A stretch of DNA of 64,000 nucleotides from Anisakis pegreffii. Its lineage: Eukaryota > Nematoda > Chromadorea > Rhabditida > Anisakidae. The notes below the pieces were generated by a model. That model was not told where the DNA came from, searched no databases, and saw nothing but the letters and a program-made list of their open reading frames with translations. Location: contig JAPYMA010001308.1 of assembly GCA_035041965.1 (NCBI GenBank), forward strand, positions 62,001-126,000. Direction: 5' to 3'. Position numbers and translations under genes: made by a program. Below are positions 1-12,626 of the stretch, one piece after another. Within the stretch, counting starts at the first letter, position 1, and each line of letters opens with the position of its first letter.

Positions 1-2767
1 TTTGCGCCCGAAAGCAGCAAATAGATATCCGGAACAGTGAACAATATCAGTTGATTGAGTGTAATTAAGCCGATCGTCACTGTCATCTGACGAATTTTGT
101 TTTCCTCAAGGTAGAGTCTTGATTGATAGTTTTGGAATTTTTTGATCAGCTGAAACGAAAACGCTTTATTCAATCGAAGTGAACGTGCAATTATCTCAAC
201 TAATTCAACCTAAGACGAATCAAACAACTCATACGGAATATATTACCATGCAGCAAAAGTTTTGATGGCGATGTATTTCTGCAATAATATGTAACGAGAG
301 CAGCATATTTCAATGCGGAAGGCCGACTTTCTTAAATGAATTACTCATTTTCAGTTTGCTGTCTTATTAAAAACAACTCTCAAATGCTTTTCATTAAATT
401 AAAACAGTTTATGAAAATTTGTTGATTAATCTCATAATTTTCAAACGACTTACATAAGTTCTTCAGTTGGATAGATAAAGAAAAAACAGTCCTAATTAAG
501 TGTGCCTATAGTAGGACAATGTTTCATCGAACGTATCTTCAGAGACGTACCTTTCTGATCTTGCATGCAATTGGTATGTAGACTGCAATAGCCAAAATAC
601 TTGTCACTATCCGTATCCAACGTAATACTGCATAGCAATTATCCGGAAGCGTATCTTTGAGGAAACACATTCCAGACTGCTGAAATATTGTTCATTCCCA
701 AATGAACATATGACAACATTCTTTCTACCACATCCACATGAAGTTTGTAACGCATAACCTAAACTTGCGATAGAGTTTCCCTTAAATTACAATGCAATAA
801 TTGTAAGCATTCGTTTGATCAGTGACAGATTGTTTTAGCCCAAAGAACTGCTGATATCAACATAAATGAATGCTTTTTTTCTGTTGACCTCAGATGGGAC
901 ATTTCAAATTTGACGAAGACATTCGATAGTCATCGATAAGGCATATTTCGGTTTCAGCCGATGGCCACTGGTAAATTCAGCTACTTGTGACCGCCGATCG
1001 ATTCAGCCATTAGTGATCAAGTCTGATCGATCGGTCGATCAGACTTGTGGCCATCGTTGGCCAGCGAAAATCGATCAGTGTCCATTGACTCATTCCCAGA
1101 TCGGAGGTCGATATCAATCAACAATGTTTTGTTCCGATTCTCAACGGAAACAGCTTCGTTCTAGTATGCATGCTTCGAAGATGTCAAAAACATCCTCATA
1201 AGTTGTCGTATTTGAAAAGCAATTCAGAGTCGGATTGATGCCTATGAATTTACGGAATTCTTTAGAGAACAATTTTGGATTCATTTACTCATCTCAAAAC
1301 AATGCAGATAATTTGATTTCACATACATTGCGCTCGTATCTCGACGGAATCACCGCCATATAACTGGTCACATATGCGGGAATGATTGCCGAAAACGATG
1401 TTACGAACAACACAAGAGGGTAATGCGGTGGCAGTTTCAAGTACCTGCAAATGATCAAAACTTGTGAGAACTAAATGAGAACAATATTCGCTCTTCAGGT
1501 GAAGAATCTTATTCATATTCTGGATCCATTGTAATTGACAGAACTTCAAGACTCGCAGCACATTTCTCAGAAGAATTTGTAGACTGCTGCCGTAAAACAC
1601 TAAAAGTGTGTAGTGAATGGATAAAAAGGTAATCAATGGAATCTTCCATAGCTAGTGAGCTATGAAGTTGAAGGCAAATGGTGACTGCTTTTCTTACTTT
1701 ATGGGATAGAAGACCGATACGGCGCGATCCAACGCCACAAACAATGAGATGATGCCAGCTTCTGGAGTGATGAATAGAATTAATAAATCATGAACTTTAT
1801 TCAAACAATAGAATCGTGATACAAACGGCACATCTGAAAAGGAAATCATGAAGGGTTCGGTTATTTAGTCAAGAATGAATCGACAATTTCCCCTTAGAGT
1901 CGGATTTGACGAACATAACTATCAAAGATTTTTCATTGACAACATTGTATTCGTAGGACTAATATAACCGCATTCTATTTATAGTTGTTTATCGCTGTTT
2001 TGCTGACAATGTGCGTCAGACTAACCGAATTTCTCTCAGAAATACCTTCTTCATAATGCTGTTTGCATCTCAAGGATGCAGCACTCAAATATTGATCAGC
2101 TCGTTCGGATTCCTTGAGATTGGTTACATACATTGTTGGAACACTACTACATCTCATTCATCCGGATCAGCTATGTGACGACGAACATATTTTGCACTGC
2201 ATGTCGTTATTTTTTCACGATATTCACCTATGAAATGTGTCCTATCCGTTTGAACTGCTCTCCTTCACAGTCAAAACTGCGAGCTGAGGTCCAGCCCTTA
2301 CGTAACTGCCAGAAACTCTTAATTTCATGGAACCCATCAAAGAGGTCATGCTTCAGGTGGGTTTGATATGAGAGAGTCCAATGAACAGTGAATCAGTGAG
2401 TGACAAAAAACGTTAACAAAAACAACTAGAAATGAGCGAATTGAAAGCACAAACATTCATTGGTGAATTTCAGACTGTATCGGTAAACACCAGTGCTGAA
2501 ATAGGCACAGCCGAATAGAAAATCAAATGTGACACATCCGGCCAATATTTGATACTGTTTTTGATGACGAAATTTTCGTTCCAATAGAAGGAAAAGCAGA
2601 AGTGACAAATTGAAGGCAATAATAACGAAGCCTTCGACAACGTATAAGGTTGGAAACAGAAGACCGATTTCAGATGCTAACATATGAAATCGGTCTTCTG
2701 TTTCTATCCCCTCTTGTCGATTAACAGCAGCAATAATGAATCTAGAATGTGAATTGTGATCCGCCAT
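1..2767 (-). CDS. serpentine 7TM G-protein-coupled receptor (partial, runs off left edge)
   Basis: Five exons on the minus strand join in phase: 2767-2455, 1833-1698, 1444-1327, 679-551 and 149-1. All introns are GT-AG; the exons encode about 281 residues before the window ends. TM1 (residues about 38-62) and TM2 (about 72-95) are in the first exon. TM3 is in the second and ends in a DRA triplet (140-141, the DRY position) followed by SVFYPIK. TM4 is in the third (about 159-182), TM5 in the fourth (about 211-227, with Cys in the preceding loop), and TM6 in the fifth (FTVPDIYLLL). TM7 and the tail lie outside the window. The layout is that of nematode chemoreceptor-type receptors of the plasma membrane, usually in sensory neurons; the exact subfamily (for example srx or srsx) is not certain and the ligand is unknown. 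The first exon contains a 20 bp perfect inverted repeat, listed separately. The ATG at 2767 is the first in frame; an ATG at residue 29 could be used instead. Confidence 0.85.
1018..1047. repeat. 13 bp perfect palindrome with 4 nt loop
   Basis: The arms 1018-1030 and 1035-1047 are exact reverse complements. The hairpin lies in the intron between the TM4 and TM5 exons of the receptor gene, in a stretch rich in GATCGAT-like words. Confidence 0.8.
2653..2704. repeat. 20 bp perfect inverted repeat inside a receptor exon
   Basis: The arms 2653-2672 and 2685-2704 are perfect reverse complements around a 12 nt spacer. They fall in the first coding exon of the receptor, just before TM1, so both arms appear to be translated. 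Confidence 0.9.
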
Positions 2768-4327
2768 AAATTTCGAACCGTTGACGGATTTTCAGCTGAA
2801 AAACTTCAGTAGACATTAGTGCGTGTGAAAATCCGACGACAATTTTTCAATCCCAGGAATAATTCGCGGAATAATTCGAGGATTTGAAAACGTTCACAAA
2901 CGAAACACAGCGCAAGGGAGCATTAAAAAGACGAAAGACGAAGCAAGCGTGGTCACAAAGCGATTTTCTTCACTTTGGGAACACTTTTTCTCCCTGAAAA
3001 TAAAATACAATGCGGCGCTACAATTATTCTTTCGTTTATTCCCCTTGGATGATAAACAAAGAATATCACTGAATATGAACGAACTGGAATTCGAGAAGAG
3101 TACACTGCTGAAATTATACAAAATGTCATGTTTTATCCAATCCCAAAATCCCAAGGACTGTTCATCGGACTGATATTCCGATTTCAACTCGATTCTATAA
3201 TTAATAATTCACTTGTACTTAATCAATGGAAAAAAAGATTACAAACATTAAGAAAATATAGTGATATCACGATCACATTCAAATGATTATGGGCAACTGA
3301 TTAAGAACAGGCGTTCAAAAAAGTTTCTCTCACCTGTTCAATACGTTCGTCCTGTCAACGATAACGCAGCAGATGAAAATTGTTTACTTTCCTGAACGTT
3401 ATATTCAAACCTAGGCACGCTGATTGTGAATCAGTCGAAAGGTATATCCCGAAAGGATATCAGAAAGGCATGTTATGAGAGAAGTGATAATCTAGTTTCA
3501 GTAAACAGTTTGAGATGAATTTTAAAATTCACACCTGTTCTTTCATGAAATAATTCTCAATTGCTCTGGAATGTAACTGATGAACGAATTGTATTTCGTT
3601 GTTATTAAGTACTCGAAATAATGTCGTCATGTATGGCAATGCTGAAGCAAATCAAACATCCTTCTTATAGTACAGGTTGTGGTCGTTGTTGGATTCAGTG
3701 GCATTTACCCTGAATTATAGGTTAAAGCCCAATTAAGGATTAAATTATAGATTTGACACCAACATCAATGGGGTGCAATTACGCTCGTCGTTGGGGTGCA
3801 ATTATGCTCGTTAAATGATGAGATCGTTTGATATTTAAAGGCCACTAAACAATGACAAGTCATATTATGCTCAATCATTAAAGCAAGTACGATAGCAATT
3901 TGGTGGATAAATGTCACTTCCACTTTTAGTTTCACGTGGCACGTACTTTTCTCTGGATGATCGATTTACAGCTACTGATTGAATCCTCAGTTACTGAATG
4001 AGTGAATGGGGATTCCGGTAGCAATCATGGTGTTCATGGTGATTACTGTTCATAACTGATCTTGGATAGGGAGTATCCACTCAAATCGATGCATACATCG
4101 AAAGAAAGTGCTGCGAGGTCGTAAAGAGAACCATATTTCCTGTTTTACAACTTGAAATCGAGAAGGATGCGACCGAGTGGTTTCCGATTCCAAGTCTGTT
4201 TGATGCTCATCAAAATCCCGAATAATTTAGAATGAAACTGGACTGGATGAACTGAGTGCAGATCAAAACTGTCAATTTCTTGAGATTATCTTTGACTTCC
4301 CAAAAATGCATAGGATTTGAGTTACAC
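2768..4327. other. intergenic, no gene seen
   Basis: Upstream flank of the receptor gene. Short open frames on both strands near 2894-3187 overlap each other and have no splice or family support. A 19-20 bp word beginning GGGGTGCAATTA is duplicated in tandem around 3769-3811. Confidence 0.6.
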
Positions 4328-5029
4328 CAGTGGTTTTCATAAGAGCTGAAACTATCCATTTTGTGTAATTTGAAGGTGTCAAAGGGTCACGGAGAGGGTC
4401 GGAAAATTGATACTTCGTGCATTTGTCATGTTATGATAGAACGCCATTGTGATGGTGTTCTTTATCATGTGTTTTTTATCATTTACATAGCCGTGAACTA
4501 TCATAATGCCATTGTGATGGTTCACGGCTATGTAAATGCGGTTAGTTGATGGCAACATTTTTGTATTTTCTGATTATCATTAGCTTGTAAGGTTCTAACA
4601 AGGTTTTCATTCTTTTCCTTGCTATTATAATCGCTCTCATAGCTTTTATCACCAAAAGTGTTCTCTTCTACCAATTTCTCATTCAATTCATTCAACAGTT
4701 AAAGTCAAATTCTCATTCTATCAAATACACTCTATAATTAATCATTTGACTGTCGAACGTTGCTGAGCAATTCTATTCGATTGTTGTATTGTTGATTTCG
4801 GTTGTCAACACTTGTCAATGCTTCCAGTAAATAGTATACGCTACAGAATAAGAAATCGATTCGAACTGTGAAGTGAAATGAGAAGAAGTGAATGATAAAA
4901 ATTCATCAAGAGAACGGTATTCTCATCTCTTAGCTATGAGAGTGAATAAAACACGTCTGAAAAGAATGAGAATCCATCTGAAGCAGTCTGAAGTGAGGGT
5001 GTCATAGACAATAGCTTTTCATGCAATCA
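4328..5029 (+). repeat. dispersed repeat, copy A (possible non-autonomous DNA transposon)
   Basis: About 700 bp are clearly related, end to end but diverged, to the reverse complement of 40312-40984. The shared edge begins CAGTGGTTTTCATAAGAG, which resembles hAT-type terminal sequences; the other shared edge ends CTTTTCATGCAATCA. I did not find matching terminal inverted repeats or a target duplication, so the hAT assignment is only a suggestion. No coding capacity. Copy A carries a 19 bp fold-back (4480-4538) that copy B lacks. Confidence 0.75.
4480..4538. repeat. 19 bp perfect fold-back inside repeat copy A
   Basis: The arms 4480-4498 and 4520-4538 are exact reverse complements around a 21 nt loop. 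The loop side also repeats a word (GCCATTGTGATGGT) present just upstream at 4443. The related copy at 40.3-41.0 kb has only one arm, so this is a local rearrangement of copy A. Confidence 0.85.
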
Positions 5030-5118
5030 TGATCGATAATGAGCAACACAACGGTAATGAGCAACACAACGGTAATGAGCAACACAACGATAATGAGCAA
5101 CATAACGGTCTATGACAC
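4999..5118. repeat. four 18 bp tandem repeats flanked by an 11 bp inverted repeat
   Basis: The unit AATGAGCAACACAACGGT is repeated four times exactly head to tail at 5038-5109, with one or two substitutions in the third and fourth copies. The words GTGTCATAGAC (4999-5009) and GTCTATGACAC (5108-5118) flank the array as a perfect 11 bp inverted repeat. The array starts 8 bp past the end of the dispersed repeat and is missing beside the other copy. Confidence 0.9.
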
Positions 5119-8100
5119 TAATTTCTTTCATGCCGTTGAGAAATTTCCGGATCGGTGCGTTACTCTGAAACGAACTGGTGTCTGTAGTGACTCGACATGA
5201 TGGCCTTGAGCCTTTTCTATTTGTCAATTTTTATTCGGTTTTGGGACGAAGTTCAGATGCATAAACAAGAGGAATATACATTGCAGATGAACTCAGTCTT
5301 CATTCTCAAGCCGTTGTGCTGTTAATTGAATCTCAGCTGAACCCACAAGTTATTCAGTTTATGGATAAGCAACCCATAAATCAATGTTTCCAAAGTGATA
5401 ATTTAGTTTCAGTCGATCATATCCGACTTCTAACAATGGATTCCAATGATCACCGATAAACAAAACATCTCCCACGATGGAGATGTGAATATCTTCAGCA
5501 GATGCATGTAATTTGGGATATTGTCATATGTTTTTCAATCTGTTAAAATGAGAAGATATAGAAACAAATTCTCCAGCTTATAGTTCAAATGTTTTGAACT
5601 GAGGCAATGACGCTGATATCAATTGAACGCTGTGCTTCGTTGCTCAATTGAGAGCTCTGGCTTTAATGAAAGTTTCAGAAACGTTATTTCTGCCAATGAA
5701 ATCACCTGAAAACTTGCATCCGTAAGCATAGATCGACAAAACAAAAAGCGAGCACATGAGGCTGTAGGACCTTGCACAATTCACAGACTGCTTTCGAATG
5801 TCGCTCGATTCACTGCTCATGTGACCACTATCAGCCACTGTATCAAGGCGAATGAATCAGTCACAACGCTGAGCACGTTTCATAAACTTAGAATGACTAT
5901 CTTTGAGAGCCAGAACTATCGTATCAAGTCGTAACTCGTAACAGTCGCGAATAAAACGACACTTCAGTGCTACAGAGACTCAATCGTCGCCCCAATAGAG
6001 GACCACCTAAAAAAGAGGTATACTTATAGCAATAATGAAATCAGCACATCGTTCGGTTTCCAGTAGAAGTTTCGAATGTGAGCTGAAATAATGACGCACA
6101 CACACACGCGCATTACTTCGGAGATGTTAATTTACAGACAAATTGTTAACATAATGATCGCCGAAACTGAAATTCACTTACTATTAGTATAATGAAATTC
6201 ACATGAAGTTTTCATATGAATACAATTAGAATTCACATGAACATCAACTAAAATTCACATCAACGATAAAACATGGCTCAAGCAGCATGGCTCATTATAG
6301 CCAACCAAATCATGGCATGCCATTTAATTACGGCGATGAAGCGGAGATGTGAATTAAAGTTAATTATGTGACTAAGTTGTGAATTGAAGTTTCGTTTGCT
6401 GTTATGTGAACAATTTCCATTTTTTATTAATTTGCGAAACTGTGCAGCAATGAAAGTAGTTATGAAGTTTAGATGATTTCATTACTTGAATCGACAGTCT
6501 AGACGTTCTTCTTCGATCGATGGGTGGATATGTGACAGGCAACCAATTCTTTCATATGGTAATTTATTGTATGTAGTATAATGAGTAATCGACATGGCAA
6601 TATTATCATCCACATGGGTGATGAATTTCAATGTATTATGGATTGTTGCATGCAGGTTGTGAGGTCGAAATAACAATTAATTTGGTTGAACGGGGAAAAA
6701 ACTTTGTAGCTTGAATGAGACGAGCTAATTTCAGACGCTCCTTTGAATTCTCAGCTGAATAAAACCTAAAATAGAACCTTTTCATTCGCTGATAGTCTAT
6801 GAGAACGAGGTGATCCATTTCAATTAGAGACTGGTAATCGTGAAAATCTTTGCAAATTGAGCACGTTGACTAAGTGCAAAATACAGTCGTTTGTATGATT
6901 GGGAAGCCAAGAGTAAGTAATTAACTTCACTCAACTGCACAGAATTCATTCAATGAGTTTATTTGGGATCTTGCAAACCAATGCAAAAGGTTTGAAGTTA
7001 CGTATGGATCTTGTTAAAGGGATGTCATCAAATGTGCTCTTTTGATCTGTTGGACGTTACATGAGAGATGAATGAGGGAATTCAAAGTGAAAATTATACT
7101 GATGAGTGTTATTTGCACAAACTAACGTCGCAGAAACGACAGCAGCTTGTCCTCAAACTACAACTCTTGACCAAATTTCTTGTAACAACAATTAATGGAT
7201 TGGAGTACGATGTCTAGATGCTCATCAAATGATCCGAAAATTTGTCTTATAACTATAACATGAGAAGTTTGAAGGGCAAAAGTTATCACTAACGTATTTA
7301 TCATTGAGAAAATTATCACTAATGTTATCGAATGTGTGCAAAGTGAATGTTCTGAAGATCGGTTCGGCGATTTTGTATTGAGTAGAATTCTTTTATCAGA
7401 TATTCAGGTATTAATCAACTAATCATCATTACACATCCTACACATAAAAACAAATTGTACAACATACACAAATGCAAATTGAATGACACAAATAAATAAA
7501 ACGCAACAATTCATACAGGTTTGCGTTAGAGCAATACAAATAGACAAATTTTTTGTGACCACATTGGTTGAGCATCCAAAACGCACTCGGCGAACCATGA
7601 TAAATAAAGCTGATTTATATGATTAATTGAAGTGAGTCAATGCATCGCTTTCATTTAAATACCATCACGATCATAATGATAATGGTTTATGGAATATTCA
7701 CCACCTCCCATCCCCCCCCCCACTTCCCCATCTCCAGCTCTTTCGTCCTTCTCTACAATCACTCGGAACACATTTCGCCATCTTCGAAGCATTTCGCCAC
7801 GAAATATTTCGCGTATTTCACGCTTTGTTAGAAATTTCGCTCATAAAAGAAGTCAAAACAAAAGTGATAGCAGCAACAAGTTTTTTAAGAATCAACGCAA
7901 TTTGAATGTATTCTTTTCGCACGCTTCATGCAACAAATTTCTTTGCATTTCTAGAAACTTTTGTAGTTTTGTACTGACTTTCACGCGCTCTTCTGTATTT
8001 TGTGAAACCGGTGCAACACTGTCCTGTAGGCGATTTTTTCAAAATTAATGCGCACCCTATTGTATCATATTCATTTTGGCGCAGTTCTTTGATTACTCCA

Positions 8101-10501
8101 GTACAAACGGTACTTTGCTAAAGGGACAAAGGGCACTATTCCTATGGAAACGAAATGCGAAGCCAAAATGTTGAGACATATCTCTGTAAAAACATCCATG
8201 AACGATGACTCCCTTAACATTGAAAATATCTTACGTGATGAGATGTTAATGACAATATAACAGCAGTCAAATAGAAATAATAATCACAATAATAATAATA
8301 ATAGTAATGTTAATAATGAAAATAATGTCAGTAGATACAGCAATACTAATGATAATTATATCAATGCTGACAAAATAACAACATGAACAGCGATAATATC
8401 ACAATTTAAATAGTAATAATGATAAGACTGATAAGAATGATGACAATAACCGAAATTAAAACTAATTATTTCTACAGTGTTCCTTGCGTAGGGATCAGCT
8501 GAATTAATCCTGCACCTAAATTTTTCCGCTCGCCAATGGAAAACCCATTCACTCGTTCACAATTCTTGGACTATCTTATTTTGATAGCGAGAATCCTTCG
8601 CCGTTTGCTATTTTTACGCATTCTCGTTCGTGTAAACTGATTTAAATGATTCCAGCTTCGAGACTCGGAGCTGATTGAGAGAGGTCGAATACAAAAGAAC
8701 TTGGATAAACTCGATTGATGAAGCTTAGCTTTCGAAACCTCATGCTTATACCAGGAACAGGATCGTTTTGATCAAGCACCGTTGATGAATGTATACAAAT
8801 TCAGAGCAGTGACAAGCAATAAATTAGCTGAATTGTGGAATGTTTTCGTGTGCTATTCATTTGAGAAGCTTTCGTAGAGGTAGGGAGGGCAACGAATACT
8901 GTTCAAGAGGAGCAGTTTTAAAAATAATGATTACAGCAGCAAATGCTCATTTACATCATCTGATTTTGATTATTGCTATTCCATCAGAAGCAATTATGCA
9001 TATTTGTGACATATCAGAAAACAGTTAGAACTGACAAGATTACAACATTTATTATGTCATGGAATAGCACAGTGTCAAGAAGTCGCACGGGATTCTAACA
9101 ACTCGCTTTGAAATGAATAGATTCGCGAGACGTGCATCGATTTTGAGCAATCGAATGCTGAACCAAAAATATCTCGATATCGAGCATTTCTCTAGATTTT
9201 CTTTCCGGAAACAGTCACTTTGGATACCACAAACTATGAATCCTATCTCACCTTATCGTCTCAGAACAATCACAACAACTCATTAAACTGCATTAATCTA
9301 TCGAAAAAATACAGCCCATAAACACATCCGCCTACTGTACACTGTCACTGACTTGCAGTTTTTTCATTCCATTATTCATGATTTTGCACTGCGAATGAGC
9401 CGTAATGAGCAAATGTTTGATCTACGGAAGCATAAAGGTGATCCTGAATGAAACTATCAGAATAATGACCACCTCAGTCGAGCGATTTCTAAAATCATAG
9501 CAATGACCTCTGACCTCTGGACATTGGAGGTATTCTCTGCTTATGAAGGAGTAATTTTCCATTCTGGTTCCGCAAATTCAGTAGCAAACATTCGGCTTCC
9601 ATTCTGGCACATTAGATTTGTGTTTCGATACTGTTCCAAACGGAGAGCGATTCAGAGCAAGCTGAATGAATATGTTCAAAGCAAGATCATTCGAGTCAGA
9701 AGACAACTACAATGATTGAACCGAACAAATAGAACTGTCGGAAATGCAAATGAGAGGCAGTGAAATATTTCTGAGTCTCGGTGTTCCATGAGCACAATAA
9801 CTGAATGATACAGAATAGAGCAACTCAAAACTTATTTGAAAATGTCAAAAAAAAAACGTGCTAAGATTCGCAATAATGCCTTAGTCAATCATGACTAAAT
9901 CATTGATCTAATTGTAAACCATTTAACTCATTAGATTCGCGAATCTAACGATTGGAATGTCTTCAAGATTTCGTTCGATAATTTAGCTTCGCAAAATAAT
10001 TACCTTATTTGGAATTCATCTTTCGCATTAATGTGCTTCATGGAGGCACCGAATTGATATTCGATTGAAAAAAAAAGAAAGAGCCAACAGAATATATCAA
10101 TCAACGAGGGGATACGACAGTTTTGGATAGCATTATCAAATATTATGAGTTTTTTTCTGTTCCTTCAATAAAAGCTGAACGGATTAGTCTCATGCCAAAT
10201 CACCTGAATGATTGCAGGTGGATCTGAAATCTTCATGAACGGATAAATTGGACGCAACTGAAAACGAGTCATCACAAATAATTCTCACTTCACTAGCAAA
10301 TGTGTACTGATTCAGTAGCACTATAAACGGAGTCATAACAGATCGAGCGATGGTTTGCGATGGAATATGATACAACCCGCAACAAAACAACAACATTCAA
10401 TGTGTAAGCATGAACGCCAAACAGTTCAATATTCATATTCTGATAACAAATCATTGATAACACAGAGGAGAATCACTGTTCAGCATCAATGTTACAATCA
10501 A
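5119..10501. other. intergenic, AT-rich, no supported gene
   Basis: No reading frame here combines length, splice sites and a recognisable product. An open frame on the minus strand at 5838-5644 begins with a hydrophobic stretch and could be a signal-peptide exon, but I found no partner exon. There is a poly-C run near 7716-7726 and an AAT-rich microsatellite at about 8276-8345. Confidence 0.5.
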
Positions 10502-10507
10502 TTTATT
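10502..10507 (-). terminator. poly(A) signal of the Ly-6-like gene
   Basis: AATAAA on the minus strand, about 20 bp past the stop codon of the Ly-6-like gene. Confidence 0.6.
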
Positions 10508-10525
10508 GGACTCAGTCGAACGAAC

Positions 10526-12626
10526 TCATAACCTGAAGACGGGCAGAACAATGAACAGGTAAATAAGAAGAAACATTGGAAGTGAGAGTCGTGAGGCATT
10601 ACTTGATGCAGAGCCATTGCAATAGTCTGCGTAGCAAGTGCAAACGTTTATATAGCTCTCATCGCTTTGTTCAGGCGATAATTTAAATAATTCACGCTTC
10701 CTGAAAGAGTTAGCTAGATTAATTTCCACCTCAATCATAATGAGTTCGATAATGATAGATAATGAAATAGATAATGAAAGAAATAGATTGCACTAAACGA
10801 ATTATCAGTGTCTCCATTCAGTTAATACTACAATATTTCGCCGAGCAATTGCGTGATAATACCAGACGACTATTGAATTGTTCCAGCAAGATAAACATTA
10901 TCTGTCTAAATCCCACATATCTATGATTCATCACGGTTATCAGTGAATAGGTGAACTTTTATGTCTCAATAACTATTCGCAGTAAAAATTTGCAAAAAGA
11001 TACGGGATGAAAATTTATCCGTTACGGTGAAGTCAAATGGAAACTTCAGCAGTAATTTATTTAATGGATAAAATAGCTCTAATGAATCTAATGGAGACAT
11101 TCGAATTCCCCGCACTGACGATGAACAATGAAGTGGAAAGACTTCTGTCTTCGTTAGCAGGTTGCGTAGAACTTGGTCATTGACATTCGAGAGCAATAGT
11201 TCTTGTGCGATAGAGCAGAAAATTTTATGAAAAGCGATCGGCTTCTGTTTCATTGTCAAAAGCAAAGTTGTACCACAATTTTTTTTAATGAAATAAGCGG
11301 TCGTTCTGAAGCAATGAATTTGAAATGTTCGAAGTTTTTTTTTGAGGATTTTTTGCGGTTCTTTGCGACAGAGAAGTGAAAATCACCTGTATTGACGACA
11401 TGAGTCACGATGCATCCACCTATACCATGTGACAATCGTTTGATTGAAACCATTATACAATAAATCATCAAGGCATCCACGAATGTGACCTTTGATTCGA
11501 ACACCTAAATTCTCATCAATATTCCACAATTTATAACTGGTGTGACTATACATGTCAATGTTCGTCAATATTCTTAAATTCTGCAAGCAACTAAAAGTCA
11601 AAGCAACTGCATCAGTTGAAGCATCATTTGTTCGGATCTCCAATCATCAGAATATTTCCCGCGAATTAGGGATTCTTCAACTGATTTCAACTCAGCTACC
11701 GCATATTTCGAGTATCATTCATTTACAAAAGCACTTGTGAGATAAATAAACGACCATATGCATCCCAAATGTTACATTAATATTACTAGATAATTTTCGC
11801 ACGCATTGTCCCAATAGATCAAAATGGGTGAGTTTACCGCTTCAATCAATTGTAGCTCTGAGCATCAATCAAAATTTTTCTTCGAGGAACTAACCTGCTA
11901 CAATTGGTTCTTCCCACATTCGTATGCAAATCGTTGGGCAATGAGTTATAGGCACATAACGTGGATCAATTTCGTCGTCGTTGCAACGATCAGTAAAGTT
12001 TTTTGGACGTTTATAAATCGAGGCTAACGCTGGCCAAACGGCTTCGTACAATTTCGACATACACGAAAAACACCGCGCTGTATCTGAAACATCAACGAAA
12101 TAATCACATCGGAATGAAGCAACCAGGTCAATGTTCAGGTCATCTCTCTCTCTTAAGGATATCACTCGCTAGAAATCTACTCCACAAAATCATCTCTTCA
12201 TTTTTTAGAGCATATTTCTTGAAATGATAGGCAATCTGAATCCGGTGAGCTGTCTCTTTAGTAATCTATCCAAAAATACGCATCTGATCAATGCAATCCC
12301 ATTTGCATCAGATCAATCTGGCCTCTCGAGCGATTACAACTGGAAAGGATTCAATGGCATGTAGGATCTTAATGGGCCCACAGAATTGAAATCACAATGA
12401 AATATTTCTTGGCAACTGGTGATAGGAGCGATTAATATGATACCACTGATGAACATTTGAGAAAAGACATCTGTAGCAGGGGAGAAGCAATGAATTGTTG
12501 ATAGGTGGCGTAGTCGTCATCCGATGCACGTGTATTTGTAGACGATGAATCAAAATCATCGTAGTCATTGCTGTTGTCCGCACGTATTAAAATCGTGAAT
12601 TTTGTTGCAATTATAATACATAGCAT
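10526..12626 (-). CDS. Ly-6/uPAR-like GPI-anchored protein, related to nematode ODR-2/HOT type
   Basis: Three exons join in phase: 12083-11895, 11504-11387 and 10700-10526 (stop). A likely first exon lies at about 12626-12430, starting MLCIIIATKFTILI, a signal peptide; its donor is not settled. The mature part has the spaced cysteines of a three-finger domain: CFSCMS, NFTDRCNDD, HCPTICIRM, IRGCLDD, HRDSC, and finally CTCYADYCN, the typical C-x-C...CN ending. After CN come a short Ser/Asn spacer and a hydrophobic end (LSLPMFLLIYLFIVLPVFRL), as in a GPI-attachment signal. Such proteins sit on the outer cell surface; in C. elegans ODR-2 acts in neurons for olfaction. The similarity to that family is from memory of its motif pattern and needs a search. 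The three main exons are well supported; the N-terminus is less so. Confidence 0.82.

Noticed and set aside
1500..1640. Hydrophobic minus frame between receptor exons
   Set aside because: The TM3 exon joins the TM4 exon at 1444 in phase and the YPIK sequence continues there, so this stretch is intron.
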